From: UBA7672 sp034439955
Lineage (GTDB): Bacteria > Pseudomonadota > Alphaproteobacteria > Caulobacterales > Hyphomonadaceae
NCBI GenBank assembly: GCA_034439955.1
Contig: JAWXBJ010000152.1
Location: 1 to 13,353, forward strand
Direction: 5' to 3'
DNA length: 13,353 bases
The notes under the pieces are model-generated. The model was not told where the DNA came from. It worked only from the letters and a program-made list of their open reading frames with translations, and ran no database searches. A program made the translations under genes and the position numbers. This document shows positions 1 through 7,718 of this stretch, one piece after another (position 1 is the first letter of the stretch; each line of letters begins with the position of its first letter).

Positions 1-555
1 ATGGCGATCGGCGCCCGGGCCGAAGTAATGGTGTTCGACCGCTACATGCCGCGCCTCGAAGAGCTCGACGTGCAATTCGCAGGGGCCGTGCGCACGGCCT
101 TCTCGACCCCGGCGGCGGTCGAGGCGGCGGTCGTCGAGGCCGACCTGATCATCGGGGCCGTCCTGATCCCCGGGGTCTCGGCGCCGAAGCTGGTGAGCCG
201 CGCTCTCTTGAAGGAGATGAAACCTGGCGCGGTGCTGGTCGATATCGCGATCGACCAGGGCGGTTGCTTCGAGACGTCCCGACCGACGACGCATGACGAC
301 CCGATCTACGAGGTCGATGGCATCCTCCATTATTGCGTCGCCAACATGCCGGGGGCGGTGCCGCGCACCTCCACCTATGCGCTCAACAATGTGACGCTCC
401 CCTTCACGCTCGACATCGCCAACAGGGGAATACGAGCCGCGCTCAAGGCCGATCCGCATCTCGCCGCCGGGCTGAACGTTGCCGACGGCAAGATCGCCTA
501 TGAGGGTGTCGCGAAGGATCTCGAACTGCCCTTCGCCAGGCCAGCCTGGCTGTAG
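1..555 (+). CDS. ald: alanine dehydrogenase, C-terminal part (5' end outside window)
   Basis: This is the C-terminal 184 residues of NAD-dependent alanine dehydrogenase, which interconverts L-alanine with pyruvate plus ammonia in the cytoplasm. The window opens inside the Rossmann NAD-binding domain, just after the glycine-rich loop; the first visible ATG is an internal Met, not the start. VFDR at residues 11-14 carries the Asp that in this family contacts the NAD ribose. GAVLIPG (52-58), the IAIDQGG block (82-88, with D85 matching the family's catalytic Asp), THDD (97-100) and NMPGAVPRTST (115-125) are hallmark motifs in the expected order. The reading frame ends in a normal C-terminus with a TAG stop. 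About half of the usual ~370-residue protein is present. No clear intrinsic terminator follows. The call is secure; upstream context cannot be seen. Confidence 0.95.
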   Translation: MAIGARAEVMVFDRYMPRLEELDVQFAGAVRTAFSTPAAVEAAVVEADLIIGAVLIPGVSAPKLVSRALLKEMKPGAVLVDIAIDQGGCFETSRPTTHDDPIYEVDGILHYCVANMPGAVPRTSTYALNNVTLPFTLDIANRGIRAALKADPHLAAGLNVADGKIAYEGVAKDLELPFARPAWL

Positions 556-587
556 CCGAATTTATTCCGGTTCGAGGCGATCCGGCT

Positions 588-797
588 CTATGCCTGATCC
601 CAGTTTGTCGCGTTCATGGGCGTCGAGTCCATGGCGTGGAGATCGATGACCCCGCTCGCTGCTATTGCGCAGATACTGAGGGCGACAACCATCAGCGCCG
701 CCGCCATCATAAAAGAGTCTTTCGCTGGCCGCTCGCGCGCCCTGGCGTCGGCGCCATGGCCGGAACCCGCGAAAATCCAGAGGTTGGTGTCAAACAC
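588..797 (-). CDS. possible small single-pass membrane protein, unrecognised
   Basis: This is a doubtful ORF of about 69 residues in the otherwise empty gap between ald and the NPP gene. The chosen start is a GTG at 797, because an AAGGG ribosome-binding-like sequence lies 7 nt upstream; a TTG at 803 would sit directly against that sequence. The product has a charged, Arg-rich N-terminal third and then one hydrophobic helix (about 24 residues beginning MMAAALMVV), followed by a short polar tail ending in NWDQA. I recognise no family. It lies downstream of and in the same direction as the NPP gene, about 110 bp after its stop. It may be spurious, since GC-rich DNA keeps many frames open, but the helix and the ribosome binding site make it worth recording. 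Confidence 0.3.
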   Translation of the reverse strand: MFDTNLWIFAGSGHGADARARERPAKDSFMMAAALMVVALSICAIAASGVIDLHAMDSTPMNATNWDQA

Positions 798-909
798 GCG
801 CAAACCCTTACGTCCACCTTGCGCGAGACATAGCCGTAAATGGTAGAGGATCGCCTAAAACTGGCCGACCGATTTTATCAATCCGGCGAGACTGCCACCC
901 AATTCGGCC

Positions 910-2166
910 CTATCGTCCCCCGGCCAGCGCCGCGCGCGTGTCGTCGGCGGATCCGTCGTTCGGCTCGGGCGTCACGCCCGCCAGCTTAGCCACAAGTTCG
1001 TACACCGACACGCTGGGAAAGTCCGGCAGGACGACGCCCCGCCGGATGGCCGGTCCGTGGGCGATGAAAATCGCCGCCATTTCCTTCGCCGCCGGATCAT
1101 AGCCATGGTTTCCGCGAGGGACTTCGGAGTATTGCGTGAGCTGGCTGCTGCGATAGAACCAGCCGACGTCGGCCAGACAGATGATCGCAGGGACGCGGCG
1201 GTGTGTCCCGTAGCCGAACCGCGCCGGGATCTCACCCTTGCGCCAGCATTCGCCATGATCTTTGCGGCCGAGGAGTGCGCGCTCCGCCTCGGCCTCGCGA
1301 CCTGCGAGAGGCGCGATCCCCGCGAAGGCGCCGTCCCAGACGACCCGCGCCAGGAGCGGCGTGACGGCGGCATCGAGCTCGATAATCCGGTCCGCCGACA
1401 CCTCGGTCATGCCATGATCGGCGACCACGATGAGATTCGTTTTCCGATCGAGCCCGCGCACCCTCAGCCCCTCCATCAGCCGGGTCATGGCGGCATCCAC
1501 CTCCGCCGCCGCGCTGTTGAGGTCGGCGCTGTCCGGGCCGTAGCGATGGCCGGCCGTATCGACCAGATCGAAATAGAGCGTGAACAGGGCGGGCCGCTGG
1601 GCGGCCGGGAGATCGAGCCAGGCCAGCAGATTGTCGACACGGGCGAAACCAGGGAGCGTCTGGTCGAAGGCGCGCCAGAGCGAGGGCCGCCCATCCTTGA
1701 GTTGAAAATCCGAGCCGGGCCAGAACATCGTGCCGACCATGACGCCCTGCTTTTGCGCCGTCGCCCAGATCGGCGTCGCATCGTCCCACCAGACTGGATC
1801 GGCCGATACCAGCTTGTCGCCGATCGTGAACGTGACGCCCGGACGCTGCGGATCCTCCATGCGATTGTTGACCATGCCGTTGTGGTCGGGCGTGCGTCCG
1901 GTGACCAGCGCGTAGTGGTTGGGAAAGGTGACGGATGGAAACGCTGGCCGCATCGACGCGCGGGCGCCTTCCGCCGCAAGTCTCGACAAGGTTGGCGTGA
2001 CGCCCCGGTCCAGATAGTCGGGCCGGAATCCGTCGATGGACACTAGGATGACAATGTCTGTCGCGGCGCCCCGCGCCGCGATATGCGGGTTGGGGGACGG
2101 GCTGATTGTGCAGGCGGCCAGCAAAATGGCGGTGAGCAGAACCTGCATGAAACGTGGCGCGATCAT
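910..2166 (-). CDS. lipoprotein nucleotide pyrophosphatase/phosphodiesterase (NPP, alkaline phosphatase superfamily)
   Basis: This is a 418-residue exported phosphodiesterase of the NPP family, which cleaves nucleotide pyrophosphate or phosphodiester bonds with two zinc ions. The N-terminus is a lipoprotein signal with lipobox LAAC and lipidated C19. All zinc ligands and the nucleophile can be placed: D45 in SIDG, Thr nucleophile T80 in PSVTFPNH, N101 in the oxyanion region, D203 and H207 in DTAGH, D250-H251 in ADHG, and H354 in GNHGYD. Spacing matches well-studied bacterial NPPs. The start at 2166 is supported by AAGGAG at 2172-2177; an internal ATG at codon 7 would also leave a usable signal. 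It is divergent from mltA and probably acts in the periplasm at the inner face of the outer membrane (+2 residue Thr). Its true substrate (nucleotide, sugar-nucleotide or phospholipid head group) cannot be read from the sequence. Confidence 0.92.
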   Translation of the reverse strand: MIAPRFMQVLLTAILLAACTISPSPNPHIAARGAATDIVILVSIDGFRPDYLDRGVTPTLSRLAAEGARASMRPAFPSVTFPNHYALVTGRTPDHNGMVNNRMEDPQRPGVTFTIGDKLVSADPVWWDDATPIWATAQKQGVMVGTMFWPGSDFQLKDGRPSLWRAFDQTLPGFARVDNLLAWLDLPAAQRPALFTLYFDLVDTAGHRYGPDSADLNSAAAEVDAAMTRLMEGLRVRGLDRKTNLIVVADHGMTEVSADRIIELDAAVTPLLARVVWDGAFAGIAPLAGREAEAERALLGRKDHGECWRKGEIPARFGYGTHRRVPAIICLADVGWFYRSSQLTQYSEVPRGNHGYDPAAKEMAAIFIAHGPAIRRGVVLPDFPSVSVYELVAKLAGVTPEPNDGSADDTRAALAGGR

Positions 2167-2186
2167 GGGATCTCCTTCTGGCTCGT

Positions 2187-2200
2187 TTGGCCAAGGCCAA
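2187..2200. repeat. short palindrome in the NPP 5' region
   Basis: TTGGCC, a 2-nt centre AA, then GGCCAA form a perfect dyad about 20 bp upstream of the NPP start codon, between the ribosome binding site and any promoter. It could be an operator or a small leader hairpin. Sequences of this composition also arise by chance in GC-rich DNA, so the regulatory reading is weak. The rest of the roughly 185-bp divergent region to mltA shows no convincing promoter pair. Confidence 0.3.
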
Positions 2201-2352
2201 TCCTAAGCCCAATTCATGACGGGTCCGCGCCACTGGGGCGGCTATCGGCGTCTCGGCCACGGCATTCACAGCTTGGACTTCACCGTCGAGGCGTTTATCC
2301 TCGCCGCGAAACCAGACATCAAGGGCCGGGGGCAATCGTTACGGAGACGCCG

Positions 2353-3612
2353 ATGAGGCTTCGCGCCCAACTCGCGCTTGCAGCCGCCTTCACGCTCGCG
2401 GCCTGCGCCTCCAATCCAGCTCCCGGCCGCCCGGTGCGGCCGCCTCAGGTCGCCGCTGCGCCCGGCTCGGTGATTCCGATCCCGCCGCAGCTCACGCCGC
2501 CCGAACCTGCTGCGCCGCAGGAGTTTAACCTCGCCTATGTCACCTATGGGGACATTCCCGGCTGGGTCGCCGCCGATCTCGCGCCGGCGCTTTCCGCCAT
2601 ACGCAGACAGTGCGAATCCTGGCGCCAGCGGAGCCCTGACGCGGCGCTGACTGGCGGCCGGTATGGCGGTTCGGTGTCCGCCTGGCTGCCGGCGTGCGGC
2701 GTCGCCGACACGGTCCTGCCCGGTCAGGAACGCTGGTTCTTCGAGACGCATTTCGACCCCGCCCATGTAACGGGAACGGGGGAAGCCCGTCTTACCGCCT
2801 ATTTCGAGCCCGTCATCGAGGCGCGACGCGCCTCCGAGCCCGGGTTCACAGAGCCGCTGCTGCGCCGCCCCGGAGACATGCTGACCGTCGATCTTGGCGC
2901 GTTCGCCGAGGCGTATGACAGTGCCGCGCTGAGGGGCGCCCCGCGTACGCTGACCGGCCGCCAGAACGGTACGAGAATCGAGCCCTATCCGAAGCGCGAG
3001 GCGATCCTTCCCCAGCCCGGCCAGATCATCGCGTGGGCGCACCCAGCCGACGTCTACAATCTCCAGGTCCAGGGCTCGGGCCGTTTCCGATTCCCCGACG
3101 GGCAGGAGGCCCGCGCCCAGTTCGCGGCGCAGAATGGCTATAAATGGAATTCGGCGCTGGGCGCTCTGCGCAACACCGGGCGTCTCGCCGCCGCCTCATG
3201 GGCGAATTTCCGCGCGTGGCTGAACAGCAATCCGGGCGAAGCGAAGTCGGCGCTTGACGCTGATCCGTCCTATGTCTTTTTCCAGGACGAGACGATCAGC
3301 GATCCAACCGGGGGACCGCGCGGGGCGGCGAACCTTCCGCTGACGGCGTTGGGATCCATGGCTGTCGATCCGGCCTACCATCCCTATGGCGCGCTGATCT
3401 TTGTCGATGGCGTGCATGACGGCTATGCGTTCCAGCGCCTGATGGTCGCGCAGGACACAGGCGGCGCGATCAAGCGGGGACCGTTGCGCGGCGACGTGTT
3501 TTTCGGGTCGGGTCCGGAGGCAGGCCTGCAGGCCGAGAAGATGAACGCCCCTGCCCGGTGGTGGACGCTCGTGCCGAGGCCGCAGGACCAAAGGGTGGCG
3601 AGGCTGCATTAG
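2353..3612 (+). CDS. mltA: membrane-bound lytic murein transglycosylase A, lipoprotein
   Basis: This is a 419-residue MltA, which cleaves the MurNAc-GlcNAc bond of peptidoglycan to give 1,6-anhydroMurNAc ends. The frame is open from 2083, but the ATG at 2353 is chosen because it begins a lipoprotein signal (lipobox LAAC, C18) and has GGAG 6 nt upstream. A Pro-rich tether (about residues 20-56) precedes the catalytic domain. Family motifs seen are LTAYFEP (147-153), VYNLQVQGSGR (234-244), the QDTGGAIK block (367-374) and RGDVFFGSG (379-387). The two Asp residues D368 and D381 are the conserved acids, one of which acts as the catalytic acid. ARWWTLVP (401-408) closes the domain. Length is normal. 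It is divergent from the NPP gene and converges on the DUF72 gene with only 34 bp between stops, so it is probably a single-gene transcript. The product is likely outer-membrane anchored. Confidence 0.95.
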   Translation: MRLRAQLALAAAFTLAACASNPAPGRPVRPPQVAAAPGSVIPIPPQLTPPEPAAPQEFNLAYVTYGDIPGWVAADLAPALSAIRRQCESWRQRSPDAALTGGRYGGSVSAWLPACGVADTVLPGQERWFFETHFDPAHVTGTGEARLTAYFEPVIEARRASEPGFTEPLLRRPGDMLTVDLGAFAEAYDSAALRGAPRTLTGRQNGTRIEPYPKREAILPQPGQIIAWAHPADVYNLQVQGSGRFRFPDGQEARAQFAAQNGYKWNSALGALRNTGRLAAASWANFRAWLNSNPGEAKSALDADPSYVFFQDETISDPTGGPRGAANLPLTALGSMAVDPAYHPYGALIFVDGVHDGYAFQRLMVAQDTGGAIKRGPLRGDVFFGSGPEAGLQAEKMNAPARWWTLVPRPQDQRVARLH

Positions 3613-3646
3613 TTCGGGGCTGAGGTTCGCACTATTATAGTCGGGG

Positions 3647-4444
3647 CTACGCCTTCTTCAACGCGATCTTCGCAGCTTTCTGTTCGATGGCGCGCCCTGG
3701 CGTCAGTCCCAGTTCGTCCAGCATCGCCATGGCCGCAAGCGGATTGCGTTCCTTGGCTCCCGAAATGAAGAAAGCGAAGACGTCCCTGGTCGCCGACCAG
3801 CCGTTCAGCGCTTTCGCCCAGGCCTCGATGTCCTTCGCCGGATAGCCCGCCGGCTCGTCTGCCTGCGAGCGCATCAGCCGGGCATAGACAAAGCTGGCGC
3901 TGGAATGGTCGAAGCGCGGCCAGTCCTCATCGTCGGCCAGCACGACACTGGCCTTGTGGCGGGAGAGAAGGTCGAAGAATTCCGGCGTGTTGAAACTCTG
4001 ATGCCGGACTTCGAGGACGTGGCGCAGTTCGCGTCCGGCTTTCTCCCTGGGCAAGGCTCGCAGGAATGCATCGAAATAGTCAGCCTCGAATTTCCGCGCC
4101 GGATTGAACTGCCAGTTGATCGGCCCGAGCTTGTCGCCCAGTTCCATGACGCCACTGTCGATGAAGCGCCCACACGACAGCTTCATGTCGTCGAACGTCT
4201 TGCGGCTGGTGGCGAAGCGATGCGCCTTGAGGCAGAAGACGAAATCGTCGGGCGTCTCCGCGCTCCATTTGGCGAAGACACTGGGCGCCATGGTGCGATA
4301 AAAGGTGGCGTTAACCTCGATCGCCGTCACCTTGCGCGAGGCGTACTCCAGCTGGCGAGCCTTCGGCCATTTGTCGGGATAAAAGGTTTCGTCCCATGGC
4401 TCGAAGATCCAGCCGCCAATGCCGACGCGAACAGGATGGGTCAT
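3647..4444 (-). CDS. DUF72 domain-containing protein (YecE-like TIM barrel)
   Basis: This is a 265-residue protein of the DUF72/YecE family, predicted to be a cytoplasmic TIM-barrel protein whose biochemical role is not established. Recognisable family blocks are GIGGW (8-12), AIEVNATFYR (41-50), FCLKAHR (70-76) and EVRHQSF (145-151). The C-terminal strand FAFFISGAKERNPLAA (223-238) fills the place where many members have an Asn-Asp-x-Gly type loop. The start is the ATG at 4444, with GGAG 7 nt upstream (4452-4455). There is no signal peptide or membrane helix. The C-terminal 15 residues are Lys/Ala-rich. It is convergent with mltA and divergent from the zinc peptidase, so it is likely monocistronic. 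Family assignment is firm; I give no function. Confidence 0.9.
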   Translation of the reverse strand: MTHPVRVGIGGWIFEPWDETFYPDKWPKARQLEYASRKVTAIEVNATFYRTMAPSVFAKWSAETPDDFVFCLKAHRFATSRKTFDDMKLSCGRFIDSGVMELGDKLGPINWQFNPARKFEADYFDAFLRALPREKAGRELRHVLEVRHQSFNTPEFFDLLSRHKASVVLADDEDWPRFDHSSASFVYARLMRSQADEPAGYPAKDIEAWAKALNGWSATRDVFAFFISGAKERNPLAAMAMLDELGLTPGRAIEQKAAKIALKKA

Positions 4445-4470
4445 GGGCGGGCTCCAGTGAGCGCATTTGC

Positions 4471-4497
4471 CAAGCCTGTTTTTCGTGGCTAGGCTTG
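4471..4497. repeat. inverted repeat upstream of the DUF72 gene
   Basis: CAAGCCT (4471-4477) and AGGCTTG (4491-4497) are perfect 7-bp arms around a 13-nt spacer, 27 bp upstream of the DUF72 start. The size and position suit a dimeric regulator site or a leader hairpin. No convincing -35/-10 pair was found around it. The remainder of this ~205-bp divergent region up to 4649 shows nothing else I can support. Confidence 0.35.
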
Positions 4498-4649
4498 TTC
4501 CTCAATATGACGAACCTGCACCACCAGAATGTGGTCGCCAACAGGCCGGGCCAGGTTGAGGGTCATTGTCTGAACAAGGGAGCCGTGCATCCTATCGCGC
4601 TCACATGCGTTCCAGCCTTTTGGGACAGTTAACAAGCGGAGCGATCTTC

Positions 4650-5498
4650 ATGCGTTGGCAGGGCGGACGGCGCGGCGGAGGCGTAGAGGATCGGCGCGGA
4701 TTGGGCGCGGGAGCGGCGGCGGGCGGCGGACTTGGCGTCGCGGTGATCGCCCTGATCGGCTATTTCGTATTCGGCATCGACCCATCGACTACACAGCAGG
4801 TCGCCAGCCAGTTCGGCGGGGCGGGAACGCAGGAACAGGGCACGATCGGAACGCCGGAGGACCAGGCCGGCCAGTTCGTCGATGTGGTGGGGGCGAACAT
4901 CAACGACGTGTGGCGAACCAAGACCGACGGCTACACTCCCCCGAAAGTCGTGATCTACACGCAGGGCACAGGCACAGGGTGCGGCTTCGGTCAGTCGGCC
5001 ATGGGGCCCTTCTATTGTCCAAATGATTCGACGGTCTATCTCGACCTGTCCTTCTGGCAGGAGATGGAGACCAAGCTGGGCGCCTCGGGCGCGGACTTTG
5101 GCAAGGCTTATGTTATCGCGCACGAATTCGGGCACCATGTGCAAACCCTGACGGGCGCGACGCAGCGCGTGCAGCAGGAGCAGCAACGTGCTGGGAATAC
5201 GGCCGATGGGAATCGCTATTCGGTGGCGCTGGAACTTCAGGCGGACTGCTATGCCGGCATCTGGGCGGCCAACGCTGCGGCGGCTTCGGGCGGCCAAGTC
5301 GCGATGGAAGCCGGCGATCTCGAGGAAGGCATGAAGACGGCCAACGCGATCGGCGACGACACGCTGCAGCAGCGCGGCGGCGGTCGCGTATCGCCGGAAG
5401 GCTTCACCCACGGGACATCGGCACAGCGGGTCGAATGGCTGCAGCGCGGCTATCAGACCGGCGACCCGGCGCAGTGCAACACCTTCGCGGGGCTTTAA
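4650..5498 (+). CDS. ypfJ: membrane-anchored neutral zinc metallopeptidase (YpfJ/KPN_02809 family)
   Basis: This is a 282-residue zinc metallopeptidase. The frame is open from 4566, but the ATG at 4650 begins the family's usual N-terminus (MRW..., Arg/Gly-rich, VEDRRG) and is preceded by GGAG, so it is taken as the start. A single hydrophobic anchor spans about residues 27-43 with a positive N-terminus, predicting the catalytic domain in the periplasm. The HEFGHH motif (158-163) supplies two zinc-binding His and the catalytic Glu E159. ELQADCYAG (195-203) supplies the downstream acidic ligand region, and HGTSAQR (254-260) is the conserved C-terminal block. C111 and C123 flank the CGFGQSAMGPFYC segment and may pair. 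The substrate is unknown for this family. The gene stands alone, divergent from DUF72 and converging on the copper-monooxygenase gene with 23 bp between stops. Confidence 0.92.
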   Translation: MRWQGGRRGGGVEDRRGLGAGAAAGGGLGVAVIALIGYFVFGIDPSTTQQVASQFGGAGTQEQGTIGTPEDQAGQFVDVVGANINDVWRTKTDGYTPPKVVIYTQGTGTGCGFGQSAMGPFYCPNDSTVYLDLSFWQEMETKLGASGADFGKAYVIAHEFGHHVQTLTGATQRVQQEQQRAGNTADGNRYSVALELQADCYAGIWAANAAAASGGQVAMEAGDLEEGMKTANAIGDDTLQQRGGGRVSPEGFTHGTSAQRVEWLQRGYQTGDPAQCNTFAGL

Positions 5499-5521
5499 GG
5501 CTTCCCGTATCCGCGCTGGAG

Positions 5522-7531
5522 CTACTCCCCCGCGCCGCCAGCGGCCCCGTCCCGCGAGAAGGCGATTCGGGTGATGACTGCGGCTGCGGCCGGCAGCTCC
5601 TTGGCGTCGAGCGCGCCGTCCTTGTCGATGTCGAACTCCGCGAAACGCGGCGCCATCGCCTTGGCGATACGGCCGCGCAACTCGGCCAACACAACCCTGC
5701 CGTCCAGCGTGTCGTCCAGCATACCCATGACGCGTGACGCCCGCAGCGCCGGAATTGCATCGGCCGGCTTGGCGACGGTCTCGTCGGCCCACTGGAAGTA
5801 AATCGAAGTGTAGTGCATCTCCTCCCAGGACTGGTCGCCCCAGATCACCGTTTCGTTGGGCGCTGGGTTGGCCGGGTTGCGGACCGAATTGTCGTAGAGA
5901 TAGGTGGCCGCCAGCTTCGAACCGGCCTTGATCGTGATCGGCTCGGCGAAATCATAGGTGCGCTGCCAGTTGAAATCATAGCGCGGCAGGTTGACCAGCA
6001 CTTCCGTCTCGCCGTCGGGATGAATGAGGTCCACGCGCCCCGACTGACCGCGATAATGCGTGTGCAGGAAGGCCGAGTAGAGCAGCGCGTCCTTCGGGAA
6101 GGTGACGTAGGCCGTTTCCTTATGCTTGTCGGTATTGGCCGGCAATTCGATCAGATTGTCCGCGATCACATAGTGCCGCATGACGCGCTCGGGGACTTCG
6201 TCCTTGGGATAGAAATAAAGGCCCATTTTCGAGTTATCGACGGCCGCCTTGCCATAGGGCGTATAGTGAAGCTGGAAGCCCATCGACCCGCCAGCCGGCA
6301 GGAAGATGCCCAGCTTGTCCGGAACAGTGAACGATTCCCCGCCGACCGCGTACTCGCCGTAGGATTCCGTCCACTGGCTGGTCGAGGCGGGACCCGATTT
6401 CGGAGATCCGGGTATATACCCCGCGAGTATATGGTGGACGCCGCGGCGGTCGCCCGGCATCAGAGTGGCGGCCTTGACCCAGCGCCCCTCGGCAAGCGGA
6501 TTGACCGCCGTCGGGTACTGGTACTGAACTTCGCCCGCCGCCGGGATGTTGTAGGCCGGAATGTCGATGATCAGGTCCGGCTTGCCCAGCGGCCATTCCG
6601 GAGCGCTGCGCTGAACGGACGCAAGCGGGTCCGCGCCCTCGCCGCGTGGAGCGCCGGCCTCGACCCAGTGACCCAGCGTCTGGATCTGTTCGTTCGACAG
6701 GCTGTGATCAACCTTGAAGTCTCCCACCTCCGGATCGGGATGCCAGGGCGGCATCGTGTCGGTGCGGATGGCTTCCCGGATCATCGGCGCGAAGCCTTTC
6801 ACCATGGTGTAATCCGACATGGCGAAGGGGCCGATGCCGCCCGTCTGGTGGCAGGTGACGCACTTGGCCTCGAGGATGGGGGCGACGTCCTTCGTGTAGG
6901 AGATGGCCGCATGCTGGGCTCGCAGGCCGCGCTGGGGAAACGCGATTTCTGAGCCCTTGCCGGCAACCTCGGAGACAGCCACCGCCCGACCGGCCTTCAC
7001 GTCGGCCAGAGCCTCGGCGAGATTGCCCTTGGCCGACTTCCCGGCGCCGGCCTTGTCGACCGGGCCATGATAGAGAATCTTCAGCGTTTTCGGCTGGATG
7101 ACAAAGGCCTCGCCCGCATAGCTGACGCCGAGTTGCTCGCCGACCAGCTGGATGTCGTCGTCCATCACGGGGATCGAATATCCCATCGCTTTCGCCTCGG
7201 CGACGATCGCGGCGCGGCCGTCGGCGGCGCTGGAGTTCAGCATCAGGAATTCGACGTCCGGGTGAACGGCCTTGAGGGCCTCAAGGGCAGCGCCCGCCTT
7301 GCGCGATCCCTTGTCGCCATTCACCTGGGCGACCAGCACGATGGCCTTGACGTCGACGAGACGGCGCAATTCCTGCGAAAAGCCGGTGTGGTCGACCAGC
7401 CTGAAATTATCGACGCTGGCCGGAATGACGGGGAGCGCCGCATCGTCGCGCGCCAGCGCGGTCCCGGCGACTGCCGCCGCGAGCGCCAGACCCAGAGCCG
7501 TCGCCGCAAGACTACGAGCCTTCATGGTCAT
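5522..7531 (-). CDS. exported thioredoxin-like / cytochrome c / PHM-type copper monooxygenase fusion with EF-hand
   Basis: This is a 669-residue multidomain periplasmic protein. Residues 1-27 are a signal peptide with an ALA cleavage site. Residues ~35-185 form a peroxiredoxin/thioredoxin-like domain with no cysteine. Residues ~207-296 form a cytochrome c-like domain with haem motif CVTCH (224-228) and likely axial M260 in TMPPW. Residues ~318-583 form a copper, type II ascorbate-dependent monooxygenase module. Its candidate ligands are H366-H367 and H422 for one copper, and H490, H492 and M572 (WEEMHYTSIYF) for the other, in the order known for peptidylglycine alpha-hydroxylating monooxygenase. 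Residues 634-645 form a canonical EF-hand loop (DIDKDGALDAKE). C224 and C227 are the only cysteines. A second ATG at 7525 has GAGG 8 nt upstream and may be the true start. The reaction is probably an oxidation fed through haem and copper; the substrate is unknown. Confidence 0.85.
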   Translation of the reverse strand: MTMKARSLAATALGLALAAAVAGTALARDDAALPVIPASVDNFRLVDHTGFSQELRRLVDVKAIVLVAQVNGDKGSRKAGAALEALKAVHPDVEFLMLNSSAADGRAAIVAEAKAMGYSIPVMDDDIQLVGEQLGVSYAGEAFVIQPKTLKILYHGPVDKAGAGKSAKGNLAEALADVKAGRAVAVSEVAGKGSEIAFPQRGLRAQHAAISYTKDVAPILEAKCVTCHQTGGIGPFAMSDYTMVKGFAPMIREAIRTDTMPPWHPDPEVGDFKVDHSLSNEQIQTLGHWVEAGAPRGEGADPLASVQRSAPEWPLGKPDLIIDIPAYNIPAAGEVQYQYPTAVNPLAEGRWVKAATLMPGDRRGVHHILAGYIPGSPKSGPASTSQWTESYGEYAVGGESFTVPDKLGIFLPAGGSMGFQLHYTPYGKAAVDNSKMGLYFYPKDEVPERVMRHYVIADNLIELPANTDKHKETAYVTFPKDALLYSAFLHTHYRGQSGRVDLIHPDGETEVLVNLPRYDFNWQRTYDFAEPITIKAGSKLAATYLYDNSVRNPANPAPNETVIWGDQSWEEMHYTSIYFQWADETVAKPADAIPALRASRVMGMLDDTLDGRVVLAELRGRIAKAMAPRFAEFDIDKDGALDAKELPAAAAVITRIAFSRDGAAGGAGE

Positions 7532-7566
7532 CCCCTCAAGTGATCTTCAGCAGACTATTGGCGGGC

Positions 7567-7595
7567 ACTATGAAGAAACTCGCCAGTATTGTCAG
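7567..7595 (-). promoter_or_regulatory. putative sigma-70 promoter of the copper monooxygenase gene
   Basis: Read on the minus strand, CTGACA (7590-7595) is followed by a 17-nt spacer and CATAGT (7567-7572). These match the -35 consensus at 5 of 6 and the -10 consensus at 4 of 6 positions. Transcription would start near 7560, giving a leader of about 30 nt before the start codon. This is a motif match by eye, not a tested promoter. Confidence 0.45.
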
Positions 7596-7632
7596 CAGCG
7601 CGTTGCGCCGGCCAGCCGCCTCTCACGACGAC

Positions 7633-7660
7633 GTGACAACGAACGTGGTCAGCCTATCTT
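7633..7660 (+). promoter_or_regulatory. putative sigma-70 promoter of the DUF1428 gene
   Basis: GTGACA (7633-7638), a 16-nt spacer and TATCTT (7655-7660) form a reasonable -35/-10 pair about 58 bp upstream of the DUF1428 start. The predicted transcript would begin near 7667 inside a small dyad. It would lie back to back with the minus-strand promoter at 7567-7595. Confidence 0.35.
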
Positions 7661-7670
7661 GGGGAGATAG
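7654..7670. repeat. dyad overlapping the -10 of the DUF1428 promoter
   Basis: CTATCT (7654-7659) and AGATAG (7665-7670) are perfect arms separated by TGGGG. The left arm covers most of the putative -10 hexamer and the right arm covers the predicted start site, an arrangement typical of a repressor operator. The arms are only 6 bp, so chance is possible. Confidence 0.3.
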
Positions 7671-7718
7671 CAGCAGACCGTCTCCGCCAGGGCGGCCATC
7701 AGAAAAGAGGGTGAATCC

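Noticed and set aside
1057..2046. Long open plus-strand frame antisense to the NPP gene
   Set aside because: It is compositionally a shadow of a high-GC coding strand: Arg-rich, with no family resemblance, and it fully overlaps a gene with complete catalytic motifs.
3613..3648. Terminator or direct repeat (TCGGGGCT twice) between mltA and DUF72
   Set aside because: The 8-nt repeat is short and in direct orientation, and no stem with a T-run can be formed; chance is adequate.
4484..4520. General-stress (EcfG-type) promoter upstream of the DUF72 gene
   Set aside because: GGAAC is present on the minus strand, but no GTT element occurs at the required 16-17 nt spacing.
4629..6952. Other long frames opposite the zinc peptidase and copper monooxygenase (4629-5792 minus, 5813-6952 plus)
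   Set aside because: They overlap well-identified genes on the opposite strand, and their translations look random and Arg-rich.
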